From: Mycobacterium sp. 4858
GTDB taxonomy: Bacteria > Actinomycetota > Actinomycetes > Mycobacteriales > Mycobacteriaceae
NCBI RefSeq assembly: GCF_900240975.1
Contig: NZ_LT968776.1
Location: forward strand, 1 to 64,000
Reading direction: 5' to 3'
DNA length: 64,000 nucleotides
Under the pieces are notes generated by a model, which was not told the DNA's origin, made no database searches, and was given only the letters and a program-made list of their open reading frames with translations. Position 1 is the stretch's first letter. Every line of letters starts with the position of its first letter. The translations under genes and the position numbers were made by a program. Positions 1 through 10,971 of the stretch are shown one piece after another.

Positions 1-325
1 CGAGAGCGCCGGGCAGTAGGCCGGCCAGGCGGGCGAGGGGGAAAACGCCGCCCGGGAAGCGGCGGGTTCCGATGTGATCCGAGGTCCTGCGCCCCCCCGC
101 GGTAATAGAATGTCGATAACCCGAGCCGCTACTGGCGGGGCGGCGGCCGCCGCCACGATTTGGGGAATCGTGGCGGCGGCAGCCGTCGCGCCAGTAGCGT
201 CTCGGATTACCGACATCCGACGACCGTGGGGAGCCGCATGACCTCGGACCACATCGGAACCCGCCGCTTCCCGGCCGGCGTCGCCGCCATCGCCGGCCTG
301 GTCGGCCTACTGCTCGGCGCGCTCG
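1..325. repeat. 325-bp imperfect palindrome (inverted duplication)
   Basis: Base i matches the complement of base 326-i along the whole stretch with no gap. By hand count 135 of 160 positions pair (about 84%). The centre is position 163: a 15-bp perfect stem (146-160 with 166-180), a 5-nt loop TGGGG, then an 11-bp perfect block (127-137 with 189-199) and a 30/32 block (51-82 with 244-275). The right arm holds the start of the small membrane gene at 238. The left arm read on the minus strand gives TSDHIGTRRFPGGV, nearly the same peptide, but its start codon position is AGG instead of ATG. This looks like an ancient inverted gene duplication with a decayed left copy. The left end is cut by the window, so the true length is unknown. 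Confidence 0.85.
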
Positions 326-495
326 CCACCTTCGCGATCACCGGTCTTGTCTGGACGGTCCGGGTCCAGCTTCCGCCGCCGCCATACCCGCCGCCGCTGT
401 CTTCCCAGTCGGGGGGCGGATGCATCTACCCCTCGCCGCCGACACCCACGTCCGCGCCGGCCGTGATGCCCGCGCCGCCGCTACCGCACGCCTGA
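238..495 (+). CDS. Small single-pass membrane protein with Pro-rich tail
   Basis: An 85-residue protein of unknown function. A short basic N-terminus (MTSDHIGTRRF) is followed by one hydrophobic segment at about residues 14-38, with GLVGLLLGALATFAITGLVW at its core. A proline-rich tail follows (PPPPYPPPL, then PSPPTPTSAPAVMPAPPLP). This suggests a membrane anchor with an extended extracytoplasmic tail. The ATG at 238 is preferred because the inverted copy on the left matches from this codon onward. A TTG at 160 in the same frame would add 26 residues coded by the palindrome centre, which is unlikely. Its stop TGA overlaps the ATG of the next gene by one base, so the two are probably cotranscribed. 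Confidence 0.6.
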   Translation: MTSDHIGTRRFPAGVAAIAGLVGLLLGALATFAITGLVWTVRVQLPPPPYPPPLSSQSGGGCIYPSPPTPTSAPAVMPAPPLPHA

Positions 496-977
496 TGGCC
501 GGCCAATCAGCCTCTTTCCTGTCCAGCCTCGCCGCCCGGGCGCTGCGGTCGCGCCGACTCATGCGCGCACCGATCTGGCTCTACAAGGCCCGCGCGGGCG
601 CGCTGTTCGGATCCCGGATGCTGATGCTCGAGCACACCGGCCGCAAGTCCGGCGCACCGCGCCACGTGGTGTTGGAGGTCGTCGGTCATCCGTCGCCGGA
701 CGCCTACCTTGTCGCCTCCGGCTTCGGCCGAAAGGCGCAGTGGTTCCGCAACATTCAGGCGGACCCGCGCGTGCGCGTCTACGTCGGCAGTCGTCCACCG
801 AGGAGCGCCACGGCTCGGGTGCTGCCCCAAGACGAAGCGGACCGCGCGCTGGCCGCCTACATCAGCCGTCATCGCAAAGCGTGGGAGCAGATGAGGCCGG
901 TGCTGGAGGAAACGCTCGGCGTTGCGATCACCGAGACCAACACCCCGCTGCCGCTGGTCGAGTTTCGCCTCGACTAA
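495..977 (+). CDS. Deazaflavin (F420)-dependent nitroreductase-family protein
   Basis: A 160-residue protein of the Ddn/FDOR-A type, which in mycobacteria uses reduced cofactor F420 to reduce quinones and other electrophiles. Family hallmarks are visible: LMLEHTGRKSGAPRHVVLEVVG near residues 42-63, then YLVASGFGRKAQWFRNIQADPRVRVYVGSR, the strand and turn that holds the F420 phosphate tail, and a C-terminal PLPLVEFRL strand. Length is normal for the family. The start ATG overlaps the upstream stop (TGATG). An in-frame ATG at 420 would lie inside the upstream gene and add 25 Ala/Arg-rich residues, so it is rejected. The stop overlaps the stop of the convergent DoxX-like gene. The substrate cannot be told from sequence. 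Confidence 0.82.
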   Translation: MAGQSASFLSSLAARALRSRRLMRAPIWLYKARAGALFGSRMLMLEHTGRKSGAPRHVVLEVVGHPSPDAYLVASGFGRKAQWFRNIQADPRVRVYVGSRPPRSATARVLPQDEADRALAAYISRHRKAWEQMRPVLEETLGVAITETNTPLPLVEFRLD

Positions 978-1330
978 CTGCGGTCGGGCCCCTTAGCCGT
1001 CATCACCGCGAACGTCGCCAGGAACATCGCCGCCGGAAGCGCGTTGACGACCTTGTCGCGGACCCGGATGTGTGCGCCGAGCGCCACGACGAAATAGATC
1101 GTCAGCATCGCCGTCGTCACCCGCGCCAGGGCCGGGAAACGGGTGACCGACAGCAACCCCACGGCGGCGGCGCCCTTCACCACCGGCAGCACGGGCCGAA
1201 CGTTCTCCGGCAGGCCCACGTCGTCCAGGACCTTCTTGATCGGGGCGACCTGGACACCGCAGAGCACCGCATCCACGGCGTGGAAGGCGCCGAGCGCCAC
1301 GTAGGTCTTCGGGGAAGTGAAAACGCTCAT
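974..1330 (-). CDS. DoxX-like small membrane protein
   Basis: A 118-residue hydrophobic protein with four probable membrane helices: about residues 8-26, 46-62, 70-88 and 97-112. The pattern YVALGAFHAVDAVLCG, then PVLPVVKGAAAVGLLSVTRFPALARVTTAMLTIYFVVALGAHIRVRD resembles the DoxX-like family, small four-helix inner-membrane proteins. Some members take part in redox or thiol-stress complexes, but many have no known role. The gene is convergent with the F420-type reductase and overlaps it by three bases at the stop codons. It follows the SPFH gene by 9 bp and may be the last gene of the nfeD-SPFH transcript. Confidence 0.65.
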   Translation of the reverse strand: MSVFTSPKTYVALGAFHAVDAVLCGVQVAPIKKVLDDVGLPENVRPVLPVVKGAAAVGLLSVTRFPALARVTTAMLTIYFVVALGAHIRVRDKVVNALPAAMFLATFAVMTAKGPDRS

Positions 1331-1339
1331 GCGGCAATC

Positions 1340-2509
1340 CTATTGGGCCAACTGCGGTGGCGTCCCGGGCGGTGTGCCGTCCACCGGCTGGCGGGCGCTC
1401 GCCTCGGCCTTGGCCACCGCCTGGGCGATCGCGGGATCGGTCTCGGTGGAGAACCAGTCGGCGATGTCCGCGTCGTCCGATTCGGCGGCGTGTTGGGGTG
1501 TGTCGTCGACCGGGGAGGGCTCGAACCGGAACACGCCGTCCTGACCCGGGGTCCCCAGCATCCTGGTGAATCCCTGCAGCGCCGCATTGAAGTCGCTCGG
1601 CACCACCCACACCTTGTTGGCGTCACCGCGCGCCATCTCCGGCAGGGTCTGTAGGTACTGATAGGCCAGCATCTCCGGGGTGGGCCGGCCGGCCTTGATC
1701 GCCGCGAACGTCTTCTCGATGGCCTTGGCCTGCCCCTGCGCCCGTAAGTAGGCCGCGGCGCGCTCACCCTGGGCGCGCAGCATGCGCGACTGCCGGTCGG
1801 CTTCGGCGGCCAGGATCGCGGCCTGCTTGGCGCCCTCGGCGGCCAGGATCTGCGCCTGCTTGGCACCCTCGGCCTGGGTGATCGCGGCCTGCCGGTTTCC
1901 TTCGGCGGTCAGGATCATCGCCCGCTTCTCGCGGTCGGCCTTCATCTGCTTTTCCATCGAGGCCTGAATGGACGGCGGCGGGTCGATGCTGCGCAGCTCG
2001 ACCCGGGCGACCCGCAGGCCCCAGCGACCGGTCGCCTCGTCGAGCACACCGCGCAGTTGACCGTTGATCTGGTCGCGCGAGGTCAACGTCTGCTCCAGCG
2101 TCATGCCGCCCACCACGTTGCGCAGCGTGGTGGTGGTGAGCTGCTCCACACCGACGATGTAGTTGCTGATCTCGTAGACGGCCGCCTGTGGGACGGTGAC
2201 CTGGAAGTAGACCACCGTGTCGATGTTGAGGGTCAGGTTGTCCTCGGTGATCACCGGCTGCGGCGGGAACGACACCACCCGCTCGCGCAGATCCACCCGC
2301 GCGCGCACCCGGTCGATGAACGGCACCAACAACGTCAGCTGACCACTGACCGTCCTGCTATATCGGCCCAGCCGCTCGATCACCGCGGCCTCCGCCTGCG
2401 GGATCAGCGCCACCGACTTGGCCACCACCACGATGGCGAAGATCACCAGGACGGCCAACAACACTAAACCAGCAACCGCACCTTGCACGCGAGTTCCTTT
2501 CTCTCCCAA
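1340..2509 (-). CDS. SPFH/Band 7 (stomatin-like) membrane scaffold protein
   Basis: A 389-residue protein, the Rv1488 equivalent. It has one N-terminal membrane helix (about residues 10-32), then the SPFH domain (IPQAEAAVIERLGRYSRTVS through VARVELRSIDPP). A long Ala/Gln/Glu-rich coiled coil follows with repeated AEGAKQAQILAAEGAKQAAI units (about residues 205-270). The C-terminal tail is acidic and Pro-rich. SPFH proteins form oligomeric membrane scaffolds that help organise lipid domains and membrane proteases. The gene lies 27 bp after a nfeD gene, the standard partner of stomatin-like genes, which supports the assignment. The start ATG gives a normal-length N-terminus. Confidence 0.9.
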   Translation of the reverse strand: MGEKGTRVQGAVAGLVLLAVLVIFAIVVVAKSVALIPQAEAAVIERLGRYSRTVSGQLTLLVPFIDRVRARVDLRERVVSFPPQPVITEDNLTLNIDTVVYFQVTVPQAAVYEISNYIVGVEQLTTTTLRNVVGGMTLEQTLTSRDQINGQLRGVLDEATGRWGLRVARVELRSIDPPPSIQASMEKQMKADREKRAMILTAEGNRQAAITQAEGAKQAQILAAEGAKQAAILAAEADRQSRMLRAQGERAAAYLRAQGQAKAIEKTFAAIKAGRPTPEMLAYQYLQTLPEMARGDANKVWVVPSDFNAALQGFTRMLGTPGQDGVFRFEPSPVDDTPQHAAESDDADIADWFSTETDPAIAQAVAKAEASARQPVDGTPPGTPPQLAQ

Positions 2510-2536
2510 GGTCTCTGGTGGTGTCTCCGGCAGCCG

Positions 2537-2974
2537 TTACGGGCCGCTTTTGAAGACCACCGCCGTGGCGCCGTCGATCTGTAAGACGGTCACCGATTCC
2601 CCCGGTTCGTAGACATCCCCCTCGTTGAGCGGACGCGCCGTCCACACCTCGCCGTCGAGCTTCACCTGGCCCTCGTCGCGCGAGATCCGCTCCAGCACCA
2701 GCGCGTTCTTGCCCTCCAGCGCCTCAATCCCCATCTCCGGCACGTGCGCGGGCGTCAACTGCCGCCGCAGCGCCGGGCGAACCAGCACCAGCAGCAGGAT
2801 GGACACGACCAGAAACACCGTCCCGTCCGCCCACCCCGGCCAATCCGTCAGCCAGCTGGTGATTGCCGCCGCCAGCGCACCGCCGCCGAGCATCACCAAA
2901 AACATATGACCCGTGAGCGCCTCCGCACCGGCAAGCACCAGCGCGAATATTAGCCAAAGCACCGCGGCGTGCAT
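2537..2974 (-). CDS. NfeD-family membrane protein
   Basis: A 145-residue protein, the Rv1487 equivalent. Two or three N-terminal membrane helices ([53 protein letters not shown]) precede a small beta-barrel OB-fold domain ([53 protein letters not shown]). This is the short NfeD form without the ClpP-like protease domain. NfeD proteins bind the partner stomatin through this domain. The ATG at 2974 is chosen over one 42 bp upstream because the hydrophobic segment then begins at once, as in the family. Likely cotranscribed with the SPFH gene. Divergent from the gene at 3032. Confidence 0.88.
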   Translation of the reverse strand: MHAAVLWLIFALVLAGAEALTGHMFLVMLGGGALAAAITSWLTDWPGWADGTVFLVVSILLLVLVRPALRRQLTPAHVPEMGIEALEGKNALVLERISRDEGQVKLDGEVWTARPLNEGDVYEPGESVTVLQIDGATAVVFKSGP

Positions 2975-3031
2975 GCGGCCAGAATACGCGTGATCCGCCT
3001 TTGCCGGGCAAAACAACTACACTGCGGAATC

Positions 3032-3958
3032 GTGTGGTGTCCCAGTGTCTCGCTGTCCCTGTGGGCCAACGCCTGGCTCGCAGGCAAGGCCGCGCCCGAC
3101 GACGTCCTCGACGCGTTATCGGTATGGGCGCCAAAGCAATCGGTCACCGCGTATGATGCGGTCGCCGCCGGGCACACCGGGCTTCCGTGGCCCGATGTGC
3201 ACGACGCCGGGACGGTGACGCTGCTGCAGACGCTGCGCGCCGCGGTTGGCCGGTCGTCGCCCGCTTCGGGCGGCCCGGACCCCCTGCGCGGAACGATCAA
3301 CGTGCTTTTGCCCGTGCCCGGTGACGTGCGCGGGCTCGCCCCGGGGACGCAGTTCGAGCGTGACGCCCTGGCCGCGGGTGAGGCGATCATCGTCGCGAGC
3401 CCGGCCGAGCCCGCCACCGCCGTAGGCCTGGTTCCCGAGTTCTCCTACGGCGACGAACCCGAGGACTTCCCCGAGCCGTACGCGCTGTCCTGGACGGTGT
3501 ACTCGCTGCCGGGTGCGCCGGTGCTCGATCACTACGAGCTGGGCGATGCCGAATACACGCTGCGGTCGGCGGTGCGGTCGGCCGCGGACGCGCTCGGCGC
3601 CATCGGGCTGGGATCGGCCGCCGCCGACATCGACGATCCCCGGGGCCTCGTCGAGCAGCTGCTGGAATCCGCACGGCAGCACCGGGTTCCCGACCACGCG
3701 CCCACCCGCGCGCTGCGGGTGCTGGAGAACGCCGCGCACGTCGACGCGATCATCGCGGTCAGCGCCGGGCTCAGTCGCTCACCCGATTCACCGGAGCGTT
3801 TCGCCGCGCCCCTGGTCGCCGGCCCCGAGCCGTTCGGAACGCAATCCTCCTCGGAGGCACGGATCGCCAGCGACGCGCTGCGCCCGCTGACCGCCGTCGT
3901 GCGCTCGGCGCGGATGGCCGCCGTCACCGCGATCCTGCACTCGGCGTGGGCTGACTAG
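3032..3958 (+). CDS. Conserved mycobacterial protein (Rv1486c-like)
   Basis: A 308-residue soluble protein with no motif I can tie to a reaction. It starts [31 protein letters not shown], then shows alternating acidic and Ala-rich segments and a C-terminal helix ending in ILHSAWAD. I recognise it by position (between nfeD and the ferrochelatase gene) as the equivalent of M. tuberculosis Rv1486c. The GTG at 3032 fits the conserved start MWCPSVS. A start at 2969 would add a Cys/Arg-rich leader and overlap the divergent nfeD gene. It is convergent with the ferrochelatase gene and overlaps it by 4 bp. No signal peptide or membrane segment is visible. Confidence 0.78.
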   Translation: MWCPSVSLSLWANAWLAGKAAPDDVLDALSVWAPKQSVTAYDAVAAGHTGLPWPDVHDAGTVTLLQTLRAAVGRSSPASGGPDPLRGTINVLLPVPGDVRGLAPGTQFERDALAAGEAIIVASPAEPATAVGLVPEFSYGDEPEDFPEPYALSWTVYSLPGAPVLDHYELGDAEYTLRSAVRSAADALGAIGLGSAAADIDDPRGLVEQLLESARQHRVPDHAPTRALRVLENAAHVDAIIAVSAGLSRSPDSPERFAAPLVAGPEPFGTQSSSEARIASDALRPLTAVVRSARMAAVTAILHSAWAD

Positions 3959-4968
3959 TTGTACTCGTCTTCCCGCACGCAGTGCGGTGGCCGGCACGGC
4001 GCACCGTCGACGCTGGCCAGACAGCCGGGCACCGGGTCCGGCCCGACAACCCGGGCCGGCTCGCGGCCGGCGCGCAGTTCGTCGATCAGATCGGCGGCCA
4101 GCCGGGCGAATCGCCGATCGGCGTTGGGCGTGGCGGCCCGCGCGAACGCCAGCCCGGCCGCGTCGGCCTGGGATCGCAACTCCTCGTCTAGATCCCACAC
4201 CACCTCGATGTGGTCGGCGACGAATCCGATCGGACAGACGATGACCGCCTCCGTGCCCGAGGCGGCCAGCGCGCAGAGGTGATCCTCGACGCTGGGCTCA
4301 AGCCACGGCACCTGCGGCGGGCCCGACCGCGACTGCCAGGCCAGGTCGTAATCGGCGTAGCCGGCGGCGGCCGCGACAAGCCTTGTGGCGTAAGCGACTT
4401 GACGACTGTACAGCCGCGGGCCGAGGCGCTGATCGGCGGCCACCGGGACCGAGTGCGCGGTGAACACCAGCCGGGCTCCGGCGGGCATCTTCGCGGCCGC
4501 GGCCGTGACCGCGCCCGCGAACATCTCGACGAAGAGCGGGTGGTCGAAGTACGGCCGCAACTTCACCAGCTCGGGCGCTGTCGCCCCGGCCTCGCGACGC
4601 GCCCTGGCGATGTCTTCGGTGTACTGCGTGCAGCTGGAGTAGCCGCTCCACGCCGACGTGGTGAACACCGCGGCACGACGAACACCGTTGTCGCGCATGG
4701 CCTTCACGGTGTCTTCGACGTAGGGCTCCCAGTTGCGGTTGCCGAAGTAGACCGGCAGGTCCTGTACCGCCTCGAGCTCGGCGATCAGGGCGCGGTTGAT
4801 GCCGTTGATCGGTGATACCCCACCGAAGTGCAGGTAATGCTGGGCGACGTCGTCCAGGCGTTCGGGCGGCACGTTGCGTCCGCGGGTGACGTTCTCCAGG
4901 AACGGCCGCACCTGCTCGGGCCCCTCCGGGCCGCCGAAGGACAGCAGCAGGACGGCGTCGAATTCCAT
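3955..4968 (-). CDS. hemH: Coproporphyrin/protoporphyrin ferrochelatase
   Basis: A 337-residue enzyme that inserts ferrous iron into a porphyrin late in haem synthesis. Actinobacterial members are now regarded as coproporphyrin III ferrochelatases (CpfC). The N-terminus [20 protein letters not shown] is the family signature. Later segments VFTAHSVP and [13 protein letters not shown] carry the metal-site His and Glu. An internal Cys in SGYSSCTQY and a C-terminal tail with Cys 316, 325 and 330 ([16 protein letters not shown]) are consistent with the [2Fe-2S] cluster of actinobacterial ferrochelatases. The gene follows inhA by 6 bp, so it is the third gene of the fabG1-inhA-hemH operon. The M. 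tuberculosis gene is called hemZ. Confidence 0.93.
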   Translation of the reverse strand: MEFDAVLLLSFGGPEGPEQVRPFLENVTRGRNVPPERLDDVAQHYLHFGGVSPINGINRALIAELEAVQDLPVYFGNRNWEPYVEDTVKAMRDNGVRRAAVFTTSAWSGYSSCTQYTEDIARARREAGATAPELVKLRPYFDHPLFVEMFAGAVTAAAAKMPAGARLVFTAHSVPVAADQRLGPRLYSRQVAYATRLVAAAAGYADYDLAWQSRSGPPQVPWLEPSVEDHLCALAASGTEAVIVCPIGFVADHIEVVWDLDEELRSQADAAGLAFARAATPNADRRFARLAADLIDELRAGREPARVVGPDPVPGCLASVDGAPCRPPHCVREDEYN

Positions 4969-4974
4969 TAGGGC

Positions 4975-6639
<1,665 letters not shown>

Positions 6640-6697
6640 GCGAGCGTAGCCACGCTGCGAGTTTTGGGTCGGGATTTCGCAGTGTGGTTACGCTCGC
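6640..6697. repeat. 58-bp palindromic element, copy 1 (fabG1 side)
   Basis: Two 21-nt arms, 6640-6660 and 6677-6697, pair at 19 of 21 positions around a 16-nt loop. The core of the right arm is CGCAGTGTGGTTACGCTCGC. Copy 2 at 7565-7622 has the same arm length, loop length and about 90% arm identity. The pair brackets the DUF559-like gene. A very similar palindrome, as I recall the sequence, sits at the same place upstream of M. tuberculosis fabG1. This points to an old, conserved element, not a fresh insertion. Confidence 0.85.
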
Positions 6698-6731
6698 GCG
6701 CAATGTCGGTGGTCGTCGGCACACTTCCGCC

Positions 6732-7574
6732 ATGACAGACGCCTTCCTGGGCAGTGAGGCGCTGGCTGTCGGGGCGTTGACACCCTACGAGCTGCGCAGT
6801 CGGTACACAGCCCTGCACAAAGACGTATACGTGCCGAAGGACGCCGCGCTTACTGCGGTGTTGCGGGCGAAGGCATGCTGGTTGCGTTCGCGGCGGCGCG
6901 GTGTGCTCGCCGGCTTCTCGGCCTGCGCGCTGCACGGCTCGAAGTGGATCGATGCCACGTTGCCGGCCGCAATCATCGACACCAACCGCCGTCCTGCCGC
7001 TGGAGTGGAGATCTGGGAAGAACGCATCGAGACCGACGAGATCGCCGTGATCAGCGGCATGCGAGTCACATCGCCCGCGCGCACCGCGCTCGACCTCGCG
7101 AGGCGCTGCCGTTCGGGTGTCGCGGTCGCGGCTATCGACGCCCTGGTGCAGGCGACGGATCTGAAGATGGCCGACGTCCAGCCCTTGGTCGACCGATATC
7201 GGGGGCGTCGAGGTATGAAGGCAGCGCGCGACGTCCTGCAACTCGTCGACGGTGGGGCACAATCGCCGAAGGAAACCTGGTTACGCCTGCTTTTGATTGA
7301 GGCTGGATTGCCCCGTCCCCAAACGCAAATCCCAGTTCTGAACGAATGGGGCTGGGCCGAGGCGTATTTGGACATGGGTTGGGATGACATCAAGGTCGCC
7401 GCGGAGTACGACGGCGACCAACACCGGTCCAGCCGCTATCACTACGTGAAAGATATTCGCCGTCTCGAGAAACTGGAACGCCGTTACGGGTGGATCGTGG
7501 TCCGCGTCGTCGCTGAGGACCACCCCGACGACATCATCCGCCGGGTGCGCGAGGCACGCGCTTCGCGAGCGTAA
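6732..7574 (+). CDS. DUF559/AbiEi-like protein (Rv1482c equivalent)
   Basis: A 280-residue protein. The N-terminal half is a winged-helix-like region resembling AbiEi-type antitoxins (LTPYELRSRYTALHKDVYVPKDAAL, later MRVTSPARTALDLARR). The C-terminal quarter resembles DUF559, a relative of the Vsr endonuclease fold: SPKETWLRLLLIEAGLP, then AEAYLDMGW, then VAAEYDGDQHRSSR and WIVVRVVAED, consistent with a PD-(D/E)XK-type core. Catalytic activity is inference. The start MTDAFLGSEAL matches the start I recall for Rv1482c (MTDPFLGSE), so the longer frame from 6621, which would run through the palindrome, is rejected. Divergent from fabG1. Its last codons and stop lie inside the left arm of the second 58-bp palindrome. 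Confidence 0.8.
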   Translation: MTDAFLGSEALAVGALTPYELRSRYTALHKDVYVPKDAALTAVLRAKACWLRSRRRGVLAGFSACALHGSKWIDATLPAAIIDTNRRPAAGVEIWEERIETDEIAVISGMRVTSPARTALDLARRCRSGVAVAAIDALVQATDLKMADVQPLVDRYRGRRGMKAARDVLQLVDGGAQSPKETWLRLLLIEAGLPRPQTQIPVLNEWGWAEAYLDMGWDDIKVAAEYDGDQHRSSRYHYVKDIRRLEKLERRYGWIVVRVVAEDHPDDIIRRVREARASRA

Positions 7575-7622
7575 CCACACTGCGAAAATTCGGGCCAGAT
7601 TTCGCAGTGGCGTTACGCTCGC
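7565..7622. repeat. 58-bp palindromic element, copy 2 (3' end of DUF559-like gene)
   Basis: Arms 7565-7585 and 7602-7622 pair at 19 of 21 positions around a 16-nt loop. The left arm contains the stop codon TAA (7572-7574) of the DUF559-like gene. RNA from this gene would end in a strong hairpin, so the element may also serve as its terminator. Arms and loop length are shared with copy 1 at 6640-6697. Confidence 0.85.
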
Positions 7623-7634
7623 GGGCCAAGAGGG

Positions 7635-7715
7635 CCCACCGAGGCCAAGGGGTCGAGGACCCACCGAGGCCAAGGGGTCTAGGCGCGCGAGCCAAAGGGG
7701 TCTAGGCGCGCGAGC
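7635..7715. repeat. Two short tandem repeats after the palindrome
   Basis: A 20-nt string CCCACCGAGGCCAAGGGGTC occurs at 7635-7654 and 7660-7679 (25-bp period). It is followed by GGGGTCTAGGCGCGCGAGC at 7674-7692 and 7697-7715 (23-bp period). The two families overlap at GGGGTC. This fills most of the intergenic space between the DUF559-like gene and the VWA gene. No coding potential is seen. It may be slippage-generated or a small variable repeat locus. Confidence 0.8.
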
Positions 7716-7724
7716 GAAGAAACC

Positions 7725-8732
7725 TCAGGTCGGGAGGCGGCGGTTGATGAGCAACGCCGCCAGGGCCGCAAGCGCCAGCACCAGCGCACCCAACCGCACC
7801 CAGCCCATGCTGGCGTCGCCCTTGATCGTCTCGTAGCCGATCTGCTGCTGCAGCGTCGCGTAGACGGCCTTCAGCTCGGCGAGGCTGGCGGCGTTGTACC
7901 AACTGCCCCCGGAGAGCTCGGCGACCTTCTTCATCGTCGAGTCGTCGACGGGCACCGGCTGCCGCTGGTCGTTGATCTCGACGAACCCGTACGGCGTGCC
8001 AAACGAGATCGTCGAGATCGGCACGCCCTGATCCTTGGCGGTGCGCGCGGCGGTGAAGGCGCCCTTGGGGTTGTCCGGATTGGTCGGCATCGTCTCCTTG
8101 CCGTCGGAGAACAACACGATGCGCGCCGGCGGCGGTGTGTCGCCACCCCCGATCACCGCGCCCACGGTGGCGATGGCCTGCAACGCGGTGAAGATGCCCT
8201 CGCCCGTCGCGGTGCGGTCGGCGAACTGCAGCTTGTCCAGGGCGTTCTTCGTCGCGTCCCGGTTGGTCGTCGGCTGCACCAGCACGGTCGCGGTGCCCGC
8301 GTACTCGATCAGCCCGAGGTTGATGCCCGGCGTCAGCTCGTCGGCGAACTGCTTGGCCGCCTCCTGGGCGGCCGCCATCCGGTTCGGCTGCACGTCGGTG
8401 GCTCGCATCGACTGCGACACGTCGATCACCAGCATCACCACCGCGCGGTTGCGCGGAATCCGCACGTCGTGCGTCGGCCCGGCCATCGCGATCGTGAACA
8501 GCACCAGCGACGCCACCAGCAGGATCGCCGGCACATGCCGCCACCGGGGAGGCCGCTCGGGGGCGACGCTTTCCAGCAGCTCCATGTTGGCGAACCGCAG
8601 CATGCGCCGCTGCCGCGCCAACTGCATCACGATGTAGAGCGCGGCGAGCCCGACGACGACGAGCAGGAACAGGAAAAACCACGCATGTTCGAAGCCCGAC
8701 AACGACATCGGGCCGAGGAGCGGCAACGTCAC
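7725..8732 (-). CDS. VWA-domain membrane protein (Rv1481-like)
   Basis: A 335-residue protein of the aerotolerance/BatA type. Two N-terminal membrane helices (about residues 17-39 and 67-86) lead to an extracytoplasmic von Willebrand A domain with a complete MIDAS start, [12 protein letters not shown] (about residues 101-112). The second metal-site loop is ATGEG and a further Asp is in LFSDGKE. A C-terminal membrane helix ends the protein ([16 protein letters not shown]). The GTG start overlaps the stop of the DUF58 gene (GTGA). Together with the DUF58 and MoxR genes upstream it forms the standard MoxR-DUF58-VWA chaperone module. Such modules are thought to mature or activate partner proteins. 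An internal ATG at 8708 is a possible second start. Confidence 0.9.
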   Translation of the reverse strand: MTLPLLGPMSLSGFEHAWFFLFLLVVVGLAALYIVMQLARQRRMLRFANMELLESVAPERPPRWRHVPAILLVASLVLFTIAMAGPTHDVRIPRNRAVVMLVIDVSQSMRATDVQPNRMAAAQEAAKQFADELTPGINLGLIEYAGTATVLVQPTTNRDATKNALDKLQFADRTATGEGIFTALQAIATVGAVIGGGDTPPPARIVLFSDGKETMPTNPDNPKGAFTAARTAKDQGVPISTISFGTPYGFVEINDQRQPVPVDDSTMKKVAELSGGSWYNAASLAELKAVYATLQQQIGYETIKGDASMGWVRLGALVLALAALAALLINRRLPT

Positions 8733-9681
8733 TGCCGCCCCGCCAATGCACCGCGCCTGCGGGACTCGACGAACCGGACGATGTCCGCGATCCAGTCGCG
8801 GTCGGTGCGCAGCGTCAGGAGCGGGGCCCCGCAGCTGCGGATGGTGCGCGCCACCTCAGCGCGGTGCGCCGCGGCGGCCTTGGCGAAGTCGTCGCGCAGC
8901 TGGGCGTCGATGGTGAATTCGCGGGTGACCCCGGACTCGGCGTCCTGCAGCACGACGTCGCCGATGTCGGGCAGCTCGATGTCGCGGGGGTCCAGCACCT
9001 CGATCGCGAGCACCTCATGACGAGCCGAGATCGCGCGCAGCGGACGCATCCAGTTGATCGGCCCGAGGAAGTCGCTGATGATCACCGCCATGCCGCGGCG
9101 TCGCTCCGGGCGGCGCAAGGCGTCGATGGCGGTGGCCAGGTCCCCGCGCACCCCCACCGGCGCCCGGGGGGTGGTGGCGATGGTGCGCAGCAGCGTCTGC
9201 TCGTGCTGGCGCCCCGAGCGCGCCGGGACGCGCTTCATCGTCGCGCCGTTGGCGATCAGCGCCCCGAGCCGGTTGCCGCCGCCGCTGTTGAGGAACGTGA
9301 TCGCGGCCGAGGCCGCCACCGCCAGGTCCCGCTTCTCGCACCCCACGGTGCCGAAGTCCAGGCTGGCCGACATGTCGACCACCAGCCAGGTTTCCAGCTC
9401 GCGGTCGGCGATCATCTGCCGGACGTGCGGGTGCGTGGTGCGCGCGGTGACGGCCCAGTCCATGCGCCGGACGTCATCGCCTGGCTGGTACTCGCGCGAC
9501 TCCCCCGGCTCCGAACCCGGCCCCGGGATCAGGCCCAGGTGGTCGCCGTGCAGGACGCCGTCGAGCTTGCGCTTGACCGTCAGCTCGAGTTGCCGCAGCG
9601 CCGCCGCCAGCTTCGGGTCGACGATCTGCCCGCGCTGCATCGATGGCGGATGTGCGATCGCCGCCGGCTGCTGGGGCTCGG

Positions 9682-9685
<4 letters not shown>
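8729..9685 (-). CDS. DUF58-domain protein (Rv1480-like)
   Basis: A 318-residue protein. The central signature [35 protein letters not shown] is the DUF58 core, followed by a degenerate VWA-like fold ([14 protein letters not shown], later [18 protein letters not shown]). No membrane helix is visible, so it is probably cytosolic and works between MoxR1 and the VWA membrane protein. The GTG start at 9685 overlaps the moxR stop (GTGA). A longer frame to 9982 would lie over moxR and is Arg/Ala-rich noise. Length agrees with the M. tuberculosis counterpart. Confidence 0.9.
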
Positions 9686-10818
<1,133 letters not shown>

Positions 10819-10935
10819 CAATAACCCTCCACAGCTCATTCGGACACGACTGCTTGCAACACCACTGTCGTGGGGCCGCGACGTGCCCGCGTCCAACTAT
10901 TCCAGGCCCGCCGGATTCCGTCGACGCTGGTGGTT

Positions 10936-10958
10936 CGCCCCCGGCAACCGGTGGGGCG
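10936..10958 (-). terminator. Candidate hairpin downstream of ripB
   Basis: CGCCCC (10936-10941) pairs with GGGGCG (10953-10958) around an 11-nt loop, 14 bp after the ripB stop on the minus strand. There is no U-tract, as is common in mycobacteria. It could separate ripAB from moxR1 transcription, but the call rests on the stem alone. Confidence 0.35.
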
Positions 10959-10971
10959 GACCGCGCCTGGA

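Noticed and set aside
160..237. N-terminal extension of the first gene from a TTG codon
   Set aside because: The TTG is in the loop of the palindrome, and the similarity to the mirror copy supports the ATG at 238.
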